A stretch of 64,000 nt of DNA from Microstegium vimineum (Eukaryota > Streptophyta > Magnoliopsida > Poales > Poaceae). Location: assembly GCA_022036555.1 (NCBI GenBank), contig CM039129.1, positions 27,082,553 to 27,146,552 of the forward strand. The letters are read 5' to 3'. Positions 1-11,063 of this stretch are shown here, one piece after another. A model generated the notes under the pieces. That model was given only the letters and a program-made list of their open reading frames with translations. It ran no database searches and was not told where the DNA came from. The position numbers were made by a program, and so were the translations under genes. Position 1 is the first letter of the stretch. Every line of letters starts with the position of its first letter.

Positions 1-310
1 CCATCGGCATCGGCAGTACTTCCCGATCGGCAATCGGCAACATCTCCTCATCGGCAATCGGCACAGCTCATCGGCAATCGGTAACAGCAACTTTACAGCC
101 CAGGCGACTTGACTTCACCAATTAACCTTATCGGCAATCGGCATCGGCAACATCTGAAACCTCCAGCTTCCATCAGCAACACACTTAGTCTTCTCACAGC
201 ACACTCCCATCGGCAATACTGATCTATTTCTTCCCGATGCCGATTGAAAACAGCTATCGATCAACACAAGCCTTAGCTCATTTGACACGTGCCGAAAAAC
301 GGCATCAACA
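1..310 (-). repeat. End of a second Tat-like LTR, cut by the window edge
   Basis: This stretch is full of ATCGGCAA-type repeats and ends at 310 in a TG..CA-style LTR terminus (GGCATCAACA). The last ~70 bases resemble the end of the Tat LTR at 9037-9850, including a GACACGT..CC.AAAAAACGG block. At 311 the sequence changes abruptly to the middle of that other LTR. The simplest reading is a related element inserted in the same orientation into the Tat 3' LTR. Its other end is outside the window. Confidence 0.5.
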
Positions 311-745
311 GAGTTGTAAACAGACACGACTCATACCTAAACAAAACTCCTATTTTTAAGGAAATAAACAACTCCTACAAGGGTCGGACTCAAACTATAA
401 TAATAATACTGGCATAAAAATCACCAGTTTCCTTATCCGTCTTCCTTACGATGAAACCTTCAATCTGCAGATTCTTTCAATCCGCAACCTTCTTCTATTG
501 CCATCGGCAGCCCTTTTGTTGACGTCAGCTACATCCTGCATCTATCGGCAATACCCTTCTACTCCTATCGAGAACATCTTTCCATCGGCCAATATCCTTC
601 TTTTCATCTTGACGCTCCTTCAATCACCTGCTTCTATCGGCAACCTGATCAGTAGTATCTCGGTGCTGATAAGGAACAGCGACCATCCCTTTATCGATTA
701 GCGCATTCGGTTTATATTAACACGTACCAAAAAATGGTGTCAACA
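311..745 (-). repeat. 3' LTR of the Tat element (truncated)
   Basis: It matches 9400-9850 closely, starting at GAGTTGTAAAC and ending GTGTCAACA at 745. The first ~363 bp present in the other LTR are missing and replaced by foreign LTR sequence at 1-310. One visible indel is the extra short block around 9641-9655, absent near 550. Confidence 0.85.
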
Positions 746-757
746 CATGCCCCCCAA
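746..757 (-). other. Polypurine tract of the Tat element
   Basis: Read on the minus strand this is TTGGGGGGCATG directly before the LTR start TGTTGACACC. It is the expected plus-strand primer for reverse transcription and confirms the minus orientation. Confidence 0.75.
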
Positions 758-992
758 TTTCGGAGTATACAAATCTTATGCGCCGAAATTTCCTCTACTG
801 TAATCTTTCCCTCCAAAACATATATACCATCATTTTGATTACCGTGCACCATCACTGTAAATTACCAACAACTCCCGCGACTCTAGCGCTAACAATTACA
901 ATTCCTCGATCACCGCACAAACTCATCACGATATCTTTCCATATCTCTGCTCAGTAAAAAAGAAAACTCGAAAATGCCCTTTGACCTAGGCT

Positions 993-998
993 TATAAA
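993..998 (+). promoter_or_regulatory. TATA-like box for the antisense ORF
   Basis: TATAAA lies about 150 bp upstream of the ATG at 1145 on the plus strand, followed by a pyrimidine-rich leader. The spacing suits a plant promoter driving the antisense ORF. No transcript evidence is available. Confidence 0.35.
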
Positions 999-1144
999 GA
1001 CCACTGTCCGCTCTCCCTTTTAATCTGAGTTCACACCTTCATCTCCATTCCACCCGCATTCCCGAAGAGCACTCCGGAAATCATTCCACCGGCGGCTTCT
1101 TCCCCATTAGGAGGCGCGATCCCTGCAAGAACTCTCTCGTCTCA

Positions 1145-1885
1145 ATGGCAATCAACTTCAATGTTGATGCGGTAATTTCTTCTTTCCTCGCTCTATATAC
1201 TGTAGTTTTATCTTTCTGCACTATTTCACAATCCCTTTTCTCCTTCTTTCTTAGCTTCCTAAATCTAGGAAATGCGCAACAGAATAGTGATCCCTATCGA
1301 TCAAGCACAGTTTTGTTGTTTGGGTCCGATGGGGAACGTTGATCCAACTGAAATCATCAATGCAGAAACCAACCACGTCCCCTTCAGAGTCGAATATTTC
1401 GATCTAGGGTTATGGACAAATACCTTCTGTTCTTGGCCCAAACCCAACAAAGGATGGAAAAACTGGTACCTCAGAATGGCCAGATCACAACAAGTCTATT
1501 GGTCAGAACGCAACATAGATCAATGCATCAGATTGTCTCTTGCCGATATGGCCAAGAACAAAAATATGTTGATTGCCGCTTCTTACTTTTGGCTGACACA
1601 ATGAACGCCTTCCTATTCAGACACGGACCAGCCACCCCTACACTTGTCGATGTGCATATTCTTACCGGCCTCGACGTTTCTTCTGCCGATAATGCCACCC
1701 TTTTTAAGATGAAACCCGAACATCGGGTAAATACTCACAATATCGGTGGTTGGACCGGATATGTCCAAGAATACCAAAAGACTGGATCGGTAGGCCAAAG
1801 GGAGCATGCCTTTTTAGGAAGCGGATCAAGTTCGCCTTCGTGCGATTTCATCTATTCAATCCCTACTGTAATTTATTGTATGTGA
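1145..1885 (+). pseudogene. Antisense plant-mobile-domain (PMD) ORF of the Tat element, broken
   Basis: A short first exon (1145-1171, MAINFNVDA) is followed by a GT..AG intron (1172-1268). The second exon at 1269 opens in the right phase and reads MRNRIVIPIDQ... The protein resembles the plant mobile domain, a transposase-derived domain also found in grass transposons: an F-W-x-x-T-M-N-A-F-L-F-R-H-G-P block near 1590-1630 followed by T-P-T-L-V-D-V..L-T-G-L. The reading frame shifts by one base near 1590, so the two halves lie in different frames. A second shift occurs after about 1815, and the rest is short or lost. It sits between integrase and 3' LTR, opposite in strand to gag-pol. Antisense extra ORFs at this place are known in Tat-group elements. 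Confidence 0.7.
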
Positions 1886-2094
1886 ACTTGATGACTGATC
1901 CTCCTGTAATATAATATTAACGCCTTTCTACCGATGTTTTGTACAATAACATCGTTATCGGTATTTATATTTGTATCACTCTATGCATCTACCCAGATAC
2001 TAGGATAATACTTCTTCAAATATTTACCATTGATTGCTCTGGAAAATGCAACCCCTTCGAGGGTTTCCAAAATATAAGTGTTGCCAAGAGCAGA
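1886..2094. other. Spacer between PMD ORF and integrase
   Basis: No coding signal beyond the end of the integrase C-terminus. It is AT-rich and may hold the 3' end of the antisense transcript. Confidence 0.4.
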
Positions 2095-3921
2095 CTAATT
2101 TATCCGAAAAGGACCTTCCCAATTAGGAGACCATTTTCCGAACTTCGAACTCTTAGTTCCAATCGGTAAAATCAGTTTCCACACTAAATCACCATCGGCA
2201 AACTCTTTTACTTTTACCTTCTTGTTATACCATCTGGCAACCCTTTTCTTATTCTCCTCGATACGAATCAGAGCTCTCAACCGATGACCCGCTAGATCTT
2301 CTAACTCATCCTTCATAAGGATGTCATACTCATCGACTGTTAATTGGTCCTGGGAAAACAATCGCCTGGATCCAGTCTTAATTTCCCAAGCTAGGATAGC
2401 ATCATGTCCATAGACTAACTGATATGGCGAAACTTTGGTTGCACCATGACAAACCATCTGATACGACCACAAAGCTTCATTCAACACGATATGCCACCTC
2501 CTAGGGTTTTCTTCAATCTTGCACTTGATAAGCTTGATTACTCCCTTATTAGTCGCTTCATCTTGGCCATTAGCTTGAGCATAATAAGGAGAAGAGTTTA
2601 ACACTTTAAACCCCATACCAGCAGCAAATTCATCAAATTCCCACGATGTGAACATAGTTCCTTGATCAGTTGTAATAGTTTGAGGAATACCAAACCGTTA
2701 AATAATATGCTCTTTAACAAAATCTATCATGTTTGTCGATGTCACGATCTTCAGAGGAATAGCCTCAACCCACTTCGTGAAATAATCGGTGGCGACAAGT
2801 ATAAATTTGTGTCCTTTACTCGATGGTGGATAAATCTGGCCGATGAGATCGATAGCCCACCCTCTAAACGGCCACGGCTTGATTATAGGATTCATTGTCG
2901 ATGCGGGTGCCCTCTGAACATTACCAAACCTCTGAAAATCTTGACACCCTTTGAAGTATTTAAAACAATCCTCAAGAACCGTCGGCCAATAATATCCATT
3001 CCACCTAATCATCCATTTCATCTTGAATGCCGATTGATGTGCTCCACATACTCCCTCAAGAATTTCACCCATCAAGACCTTTGATTCTCCTTCACTAAGA
3101 CATCTGAGCAAAACTCCATCAATCGTCCGATAATACAATTCATCATCAAGGAGCACGTACTTGGTAGCCTGAAACCTCAAACTTCTCTTGACCTTCATGG
3201 ATGGCTCCTTCAAGTAATCGGCAATCTCTTTCCTCCAATCATCAGTAGCCATCACTGATACCGTCGCTTCTTGAATCGGCTGATACCCCGAAGCATACTG
3301 TGCTAACCGATTGGCCTCTTCATTATGTAACCTAGGAATATGCTCGAGGCAGTATTCTCTAAACTCTTTCAATAATCGCAAACATTTCTCATAGTACGCG
3401 ATTAAAATTTCACTTCGGCATTCATATGCTCCAATCAGCTGATTGATCACCAGCATAGAATCGCCAAAGATTTCAACGGAATCGGCACATACTTCCCTGA
3501 GCAATTCCAATCCCTTTAGCAAAGCTTGATATTCAGTATGATTGTTTGTTGAAGTAGCTACAATCGGCAATGAGATTTCATACTTCTGCCCTCGGGGAGA
3601 AATCAAGACAACATTGATACCTGCCCCCTCTCTACATGTGGATCCATCAAAGAACAAAGTCCAAGGAGCAATTTCCACATAATTCACTATACCACAATGC
3701 TGAGTAACAGAATCGGCCATCACCTGCCCTTTAACTACCTTAGTTGATTCATACCTCAGATCAAATTCTGACAGTGCCAAAATCCATTTGCCGATCCTCC
3801 CACTCAAAATCGGCATCGACAGCATGTACTTAACCACATCATCTTTGCATATGGTAGTACACTCTGCCGATAGCAAATAATGTCTTAATTTGGTACAAGA
3901 AAAGTACAGACATAAACACAA
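2095..3921 (-). pseudogene. Tat second RNase H and integrase, broken
   Basis: Reading leftward, an RNase H-like domain (FFDGSTCREGAG..., then E-Y-Q-A-L and G-D-S motifs) follows the usual retroviral RNase H: the additional RNase H typical of Tat. Next comes an integrase with a zinc-binding N-terminus, the core (WAIDLIG..., ATDYFTKW, TTDQGT, then an N-G-Q-x-E-A-type third site) and a C-terminal part to 2095. A TAA stop interrupts the frame near 2690. In the HHCC zinc finger the first His is Leu (codon 3058-3060) and the last Cys is Phe (codon 2935-2937). The protein would cut and join DNA ends of the element copy, but these losses make activity very unlikely. Confidence 0.8.
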
Positions 3922-5217
3922 TTTCTAAATGGCCGAATACTTGGTTTCAGCATCCACCAGCCTTCTACTCAAATAATAAATCACACGTTCCTTCCCTTCA
4001 AACTCTTGAATCAAGGCTGATCCGATAACGCCGTCATTGGCAGATAAATACAACCTAAAAGGTTTCCCGTGTTGAGGTGGAATTAAAACCGGAGGACTCA
4101 CCAAATATCTCTTAATTTCTTACAAGGCCGATTGCTGCTCTTCTCTCCATACAAATTCTTGACCTGCTCTCAGTTTTAGCAACGGACTAAAAGACTTAAT
4201 CTTCCCAGACAAGTTAGATATAAATCTTCTAATAAAATTAATCTTGTCGATCAAGGATTGCAACTCAGTCTTGTTCGTAGGAGCAACTACCTTATTAATC
4301 ACATCAATGGATTTTCTGCCGATCTCGATACCTCTTTGATGCACCATAAAACCTAGAAATTGGCCTGCCGATACACCAAATGCACACTTATTAGGATTCA
4401 TCTTCAGCCCATGTTCCCTTGTGCACTCTAGAATTTTCCGTAAATCGGCAAGATGCTTCTCGAAGTTTCTGGATTTAACCACCACGTCATCAATATAGAT
4501 TTCAATCAACGTGTCGATGTACTTATGAAAAATGAAATTCATAGCCCTTTGGTAAGTAGCACTGGCATTCTTCAAATCAAAAGTTATTACGACCCACTCA
4601 AATAAGCCAACATGACCTGGACATCTAAAAGCAGTCTTGGATATATCTTCCTTAGCCATGAATATTTGATTATATCCAGCATTACCATCCATGAAACTAA
4701 TGATTTTATGTCCAGCGGTAGCATCAATCAGCAGATCGGCAATGGGCATCGGATACCCATCCATCGGCGTAGCCTTGTTGAGATTCCTGAAATCAATACA
4801 AACACGAAGTTTCCCGTTTTTCTTATACACAGGAACCACGTTAGAAATCCATTCGGCATATCGACATTGCCGAATAAATCCACCTTCAATTAATTTTGTA
4901 ATTTCGGCTTTAATATCAGGTAACACAATAGGATTGCATCGGCGTGCTGGCTACTGATGTGGTTGGAAACCTGACTTAACAGGCAACCGATGTTCAACTA
5001 TTGATCGGTCTAAACCAGGCATATCTATATAGTCCCAAGCAAAAGAATCTTTATATTCTTTTAACAAATCACTCAACTGTTGTTTACACTGGGAATCTAA
5101 CTTAGCGCTAATAAAAGTCGTCCTAGGTTTGCTACCATCACCGATATCTATTTCTACTAAATCATCGACCGATGTGAAGCCCTGCCCAAGTTTTCCATCA
5201 TCGGCGAATTCATCCAT
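3922..5217 (-). pseudogene. Tat reverse transcriptase and first RNase H, broken
   Basis: The piece at 4951-5217 holds the linker before RT (ends VKSGFQPHQ, then a TAG stop). RT proper runs 4926 to 4120, with the block VCIDFRNLNKATPMDGYPMP, a KISFMDGNAGYNQI-like block and the catalytic YIDD. A stop follows Q-Q-S-A-L at 4120. The stretch 4119-3922 continues with the start of RNase H (L-S-A-N-D-G-V-I-G-S-A-L) up to another stop near 3925. RT copies the element RNA into DNA. The fold and the catalytic Asp pair look retained, but the stops break the polyprotein. Confidence 0.8.
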
Positions 5218-6587
5218 TAAGATTCTTCTTCATAACCGACTGCTTGGATCGGTGTAATCCGGTAATCGGCAACTTTGAGGAACTCTGTATCCCAAGCTTC
5301 ACCCGATATGCACTTGGTCTGCTCATAGGTTTCTGATTCTGTCGATGCAACAATTGATGGGGCTTCACTTCAGACAACTTCAATCTTGTCCCCGACCCAT
5401 TGCACGAGGCTTTGATGCATCGTGGAAGGAATACAACAATTAGCATGGATTCAATCCCTTCCCAGGAGCAAGTTGTAGGTACCTTTGCCGCTGATCACAA
5501 AAAACATTGTCAGCAAAGTTTTGTTACCGATAGTTAACTCTATGCACACTGCTCCCATAGCTGGTGATACATTGCCATCAAAATCTTTAAGCTTCATGTT
5601 TGTCTTGACTAAATCTTGATCGCCTTTTCCAAGCTTCCTGAACATGACATATGGCATTATATTGATCGACGCCCCGCCATCTACGAGCATCTTTGACACT
5701 GGCTGCCCATCAACTTTGCCTTTGACAAACAAAACTCTTAAGTGTTTCCTTTCATCCTCGACAGGCTTTTCAAAAATAGCCACCATCGGATCTAGCACTA
5801 ACTGAGCCATATCAGCAGTTTCTTCTTCAGCATCGGCAAGTGTCATAAATTCCATCGGCAACATAACAACCATATTGACTTCCGCCGATGGACTCCTATT
5901 CTGGTGTTTCGGCCCCCACTCCCAAACTGGATATTCTCCTTTTGAAGGATTTTCACTATAACACAAATCATTCTGGCATTCACGCTGGATCCTCCTTCTC
6001 TGAGTTTTCGTCAAACCCTTGGGACACCATTGAGGAAGCTTAGTTTTCCAAACAGGCTGGTACTGTTTCTCACCGCTCGCATTTGCACCACTCCTTATGT
6101 TTGGATCCCTAGCGAATATCTCTTCATCAGGCACTCTTGCATTAGCCTTTTCATCAAGTTCCTCTTGACGGACACGCTTGCCAAGCCTGTCGTGTACACT
6201 GAATCTGTCTCCTAGTCGATCATGCACTGACCCCTTTCCTCTGATCGGCCTAGCATAGCTTGATTCTCGATCTTCAAAGCGAGACTTCTTTTCCAACCGA
6301 TCGGCAGGATAGTACCCATTGCATTCAGGACAATTATCGGCAGTGGGGAGCTTGATGCCTTCTTCCCAACAATGGACAAAGAAGGGGCACTTCCAATGGT
6401 CTTTATGTCGATACCACTCTTGGCATCTTTCCTCCTCCTGCTGCCGATGTTCTTTTTCTTGTGAGTGCCCATATTCTTGTCGTGGTCTCCTATGCGTGAT
6501 CACAACGCCACATGATGCATGTCTCTGAAGCCTCCTGGCACCACTACCTTTATCGACAGTTCTTTTACCTTTTTCCTCCATCGGCAA
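5218..6587 (-). pseudogene. Tat gag C-terminus and aspartic protease, broken
   Basis: The open part 6587-5451 encodes a charged region and then a retropepsin-like domain with L-V-D-G-G-A-S-I-N-I-M-P as the active-site segment and L-L-L-G-R-D near the end. The D-G-G-A form is typical of Tat proteases. A TGA stop follows the G-R-D, where a Trp codon is usual. The downstream linker to RT continues through other stops and frame changes (5450-5218). The frame differs by one base from the gag ORF that overlaps its start (6565-6587). Confidence 0.72.
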
Positions 6588-8886
6588 GTTTCTTTCCTTT
6601 CACATCATGCATAGCTATCTGATGCTCGGGATCTACCGATGCGTTTTTCTTGGCAACTTCCGATGTCAGTACTTTAATCTTCCCGCTAGTTTCCACCATA
6701 TTATTTGGAAACGGATGTTGGTCGATCTTCATCGACTTCTGGGCTTTAGAATTTTCAAATTTGATCCGCCCAGATTCAATTTCTGACTGCAACTGTTGCC
6801 TAAAGACTTTGCAATCATTGGTATTATGTGAAGTTGCAGCATGCCACTTGCAATACCTCATCCTTCTGAGTTCTTCTGCCAATGGAATTACCTGATTAGG
6901 CGACAGCTTAATCCGCCCTTCTTGAAGTAATAGGTCAAATATCCTATCGGCCTTGGTAATATCAAAGGTGAATCTTCCGGCTTCTTTCTGGCCAAACGGA
7001 CAGGATATCGTCTTCTTGTCTTTCACCCATTCAGCTACACCGATGCTTGGTTCCTCATCCGATTCAGAACTTTCCTCCGGTTCAATGAAAGATACCTTCT
7101 TATTCCAAGTTTTTCTGGGCTCGAAAGCTTTAATTTCCTGATTGGCAACCCTTTGCACGAGATGGCTCAAACTCTCAAACTCTTAGGATGCATATTTATC
7201 TCTGATGTGTGGCAGCAACCCCTGGAAAGCCAAATCCGCCAATTGCCGATCATCAAGCACCAAACTGTAGCATTTGTTCTTTACGTTTCGTAGTCTTTGT
7301 ACGAAGCTTTCCACCGATTCGTCATTACGCTGTTTTAGCTTGACCAAATCGGTAATCCTCTTCTCATGAACACCAGAGAAGAAGTATTCGTGAAACTGCT
7401 TCTCTAGATCGGCCCAAGTGATCACAGAATTTGGAGGAAGCGAAATGAACCAGGTAAACGCTGATCCAGATAAAGCCGACGAGAACAATCTTACCATTAG
7501 TTCATCTCTGCTAGCTGCCTCTCCACATTGAATAATGAAGCGGTTGATGTATTCCATTGTTGACGTGTCATCTTGGCCACAAAACTTTGTGAAATCCGGC
7601 ACCTTGTACCTATTTGGGAGAGGAATCAAGTCATATGCCTAAGGGTACGGCGTCCGATAAGAGTATGTATTGACCTTAGGCTTGATGCCGAATTGTTCTT
7701 TCATCACTTCGGCAATTTTATCGGCCCTGTATACATCCTGATTCTGCCGATGGATCGGCTGGACATTAACTGGCTGGACTGGTTGATACATCCCTTCTTG
7801 CCTTTGTGGCAAATAAGCTAACCCGACTAGCACATGCGCAGAACCACCTTGCTGAACACCATGCATCGGTTGATTTGCCGATGTATAACCCTGAACACCC
7901 ACTAGAGTATACTGCGGCATTATATTCATCGGTTGATACACTGATGCTTCATTCTGAGTGTTCGCCGAGTAATGGTATTGTTGCGCTCCCGCTACTTGGT
8001 GTCCAGGTTGCACCACCTGTTGTTGAACCTGACTAGTCCATCCAGGATTATAAGTCATTGGCATGTGATTTGTTGATAATTGATAGCTACCTAGCGCTTG
8101 TTTCTCCTGCACCTTGGAGTAATCAACAAATTGGCTTCCGTGGTGCACTGACATTCCAGCCTGAGGATTCGTCATCATCATGGGATGGTTCACAACTACC
8201 ATGTCTTGTTGCATCGGCAAAGAACTTGTCGATGGTTGCCCGTAAGGCACTTTGGGTATCACCATCTGAAGACTTCCTGTCGGCAACTGCACGTTTGGAG
8301 AAGACGTAGCATAATGTATTATCGGGCTCACCGACTGTGCCGATATTGCCGATTCCCTAGGGATCTTCCCTGCTGCATTGCTACCTTGGATCAACTTAGC
8401 GTCAGTAGATGAATCTGGAGGCATACCGTATCCCCACCAGCTGGCGGGAGTTGGCTCACTCTTGACTGCTTGTCCTGACATTGCCAATGCCACCGGATCG
8501 GTATTCAGCCGAACGACGCTTACAGGGCTCGATCTTGGTGGTGTAGCTTCATCGGCGGACGGATTCACAGATTGGAGAGATATCACTGGAACCACCAATG
8601 AAGTTGTAGCAGATGCCGATCCAGGTTGATGATACGTTGGACCAACATACTTGGGTGCATGTCCTTCTTTGAAAGATTGCATAACAGCATTGTACATAGT
8701 ATTGGACAGCACATTGGAATGGCTAATCAACGCCTGATTTAACGCAAAATTAACCATATCTTGTAATTTACCAAGATTGGCGTCGAAAGTGACCTGCCGC
8801 GGCAATGGTGAATCTTGCTTCTGGACAGCATCGTTGCTCCTTCTTAGGCTGAAGGACTTCAGATACAACTGCCTGTACTCCTCCAT
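6565..8886 (-). pseudogene. Tat gag, interrupted by stops
   Basis: One frame runs from 8886 to 6565 with two in-frame stops (7639 and 7183). The N-terminal ~415 residues are rich in Gln, Ser, Pro and Val. The central part (7629-7183) matches the retrotransposon gag domain (KVPDFTKFCG..., then F-T-W-F near residue 60 of that piece and Q-F-H-E-Y-F-F). The last part (7170-6565) contains a His/Cys cluster (C-K-W-H..S-H-N-T-N-D-C). Gag would form the virus-like particle in the cytoplasm. The upstream ATG at 8886 fits the distance from the LTR. Confidence 0.75.
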
Positions 8887-9013
8887 AGCCTGCTTCTAAT
8901 CATCTTTCAGATCCGCCTCGGAGACTTCGATGACATTGCTTTGATCAACCTTAGTAGTATTACCCATAATAAGCTTATGATGGAAAAATCGTGGCAACAA
9001 GAAGTGTTATTGG

Positions 9014-9030
9014 TCCCACGGGTGTGCCAA
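9014..9030 (-). other. Putative primer-binding site of the Tat element
   Basis: On the minus strand TTGGCACACCCGTGGGA begins six bases after the 5' LTR end. The position and TTGG start fit a tRNA-complementary site; the tRNA was not identified. Confidence 0.45.
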
Positions 9031-9036
9031 AAGAGG

Positions 9037-9850
9037 TGTTGACACAAAAAGCGTGGGATTTGCGAACACCTCGGGCTTATACCCGAAATCGATATCCAAG
9101 GTGTGCCAGTCGATTTGACCAGTTAATCGACAAGGACGATAACTAGAACAAAATTGAATGAGACGACACCGATACGCCCGGACGTTAAAGCTCAGATTGC
9201 TCAAAACACAGAACTTGCGAGGTTGACGGAGGTCGTGTAGATGCAGCCCGCCGAGACGTCGTAAGAACTCGTGGATGATCTAGAACTAATGCGATACAAG
9301 TAGATTTTCTGGAAAAGTAGACGAAAATAATAGATGTATTTGATTGATTGTATATCTCTTTACACCACCCCTAGATACATATTTATACTCCGGCAAAAGG
9401 AGTTGTAAACAGACACGACTCATACCTAAACAAAACTCCTATTTTTAAGGAACTAAACATCTCGTACAAGGGTCGGACTCAAACTATAATAATAATACTG
9501 GCATAAAAATCACCAGTTTCCTTATCCGTCTTCCTTACGATGAAACCTTCCATCGGTAGATTCTTTCAATCCGCAACCTTCTTCTATTGCCATCGGCAAC
9601 CCTTCTGCTGACGTCAGCTACATCCTGCATCTATCGGCAACACTACCAATCGGCAATACCCTTCTACTCCTATCGAGAACATCTTTCCATCGGCCAATAT
9701 CCTTCTTTTCATCTCGATGTTCCTTCAATCACCTACTTCTATCGGCAACCTGATCAGCAGTATCTCGATGCCGATAAGGAACAGTGATAGTCCCTTTATG
9801 GATTAGCGCATTCGGTTTATATTGACACGTACCAAAAAACGGTGTCAACA
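9037..9850 (-). repeat. 5' LTR of the Tat element (814 bp)
   Basis: It starts TGTTGACAC at 9037 and ends GTGTCAACA at 9850, giving matching inverted ends. The right part repeats 311-745. It carries many ATCGGCA-type motifs and a TATA-like box near 9380. Confidence 0.88.
9380..9387 (-). promoter_or_regulatory. TATA-like box in the Tat 5' LTR
   Basis: The minus strand reads TATAAATA in the only intact LTR, oriented toward gag. Confidence 0.4.
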
Positions 9851-11019
9851 CAACCTCTAGGCTATCACGTACAAGAGCTATAAGTAAGGGAGAGGCTTTG
9901 GATAGGGCTGGCCACGGCGGCGCAAAGCTCGGCGGAGCTTCGGTCATCAATGGCGGTCACGGTGCGGTTCGGTCTGGCTCACCTGAGCGGTTAGCGCGGA
10001 AACTGAGCGGTGCAAAATATGGAGCGGAGCAAGGCGAAGCTATGGCTGCGGTTTGGCGGCCAATGCAGCTGTGTGCAGCGCTGGCGAGCTTGGCGACGAC
10101 GCTGCTCGGCAATGGCGTGGCGTCCTGCTTTCTAGCGTGAAGCAGAGATGAGAGGGGAGAGTGAGCGCGCGGCGTGAGTGCGGTCGCGAGGTGGAGTGTT
10201 CGGCTCTCCAAGGCGAGGCCGCGCGGGCGTCCCGCCAGTGTACGGCTGCCATGCGTCGTGAGATGCCCGACATGGTCGACCACGACCGACACTCGGCGCT
10301 ACTCTGCTCGATTGAACTCCATCAGACCGACGGACGGAGCGATTTACAACGTGATTAACTCTCAAATCCTCACATCTTAGCTTCAACCAAATGCACACCT
10401 TTGTAGAGATATAGTTGAACTCCATCTTTGGTGTAATTTGTTTGAGCTGAAACGGTTTAGATTTCAAACTACAAGCATTCAAACATGGTAACATTCAAAC
10501 TGAAAGTCACTTAAGACTTAGATGATTTCAGAAGCTAAAACAGCCCCCAAATCAGCCTTGATTGACCAATTAGGGTATTTGAGGATCCATATCACCTCAA
10601 GGTGGTTAAACAAAGTTTGTTCAGAATTAAAAACTCTACAACTTTGCTTAAGCCAACCTTTTCATACAAGGTCATTAACAAAGTCAATTTGTTAAATCAA
10701 GCAAAAGGGTTCCTAGGGTCAATCATTAAAGCCTAAACCCTATAAGCTCATTTGGACTTGATCATGAACATAAAGAAGGTTCCATTAGAATCCCTAAGTA
10801 TTTCTAGGTGATTATTAGTGATCAATACATCAGGCACTTGGTTAAACAAGTATAACTTAAATAAAGCTAAGTGTAGGTTAACACATACACACATGAAAAC
10901 AAGGTGATCACTTAGGGTTATTATTTCATATGATCATGGAAATGCATGAATGCAATTATGCTTGTGCTCATGCTCATGAAATGGTATGAAAATGCAAGCT
11001 TAACACTGAGGGTGTTACA
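9851..11019 (-). repeat. 3' LTR fragment of the Tekay element
   Basis: It matches about 22295-23461 almost base for base and ends GGTGTTACA. The left end is the Tat insertion point. Long open frames in its GC-rich part (9900-10380) are compositional and are not called. Confidence 0.88.
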
Positions 11020-11032
11020 ACCCTTCCCCCCT
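11020..11032 (-). other. Polypurine tract of the Tekay element
   Basis: The minus strand reads AAGGGGGGAAGGGT just before the LTR start TGTAACACCC. Confidence 0.7.
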
Positions 11033-11063
11033 TATAAAAATCTCGTCCCTAGATTTGTAAGGA

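Larger units (their letters stand above)
311..9850 (-). mobile_element. Ty3/gypsy LTR retrotransposon, Tat lineage, decayed
   Basis: On the minus strand the order is 5' LTR (9037-9850), primer-binding site, gag, protease, reverse transcriptase, RNase H, a second RNase H, integrase, an antisense ORF, polypurine tract and a truncated 3' LTR (311-745). Two RNase H domains and a protease with D-G-G-A in place of D-S/T-G are known for the Tat lineage. All coding parts carry stops or frameshifts, so it is not autonomous. It lies inside the 3' LTR of the Tekay element: the sequence after 9850 continues the LTR region seen again from about 22295. Confidence 0.85.

Noticed and set aside
1..160. CRISPR-like array from the repeated ATCGGCAATCGGC units
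   Set aside because: Repeats are short and irregular without unique spacers of equal size, in a plant LTR.
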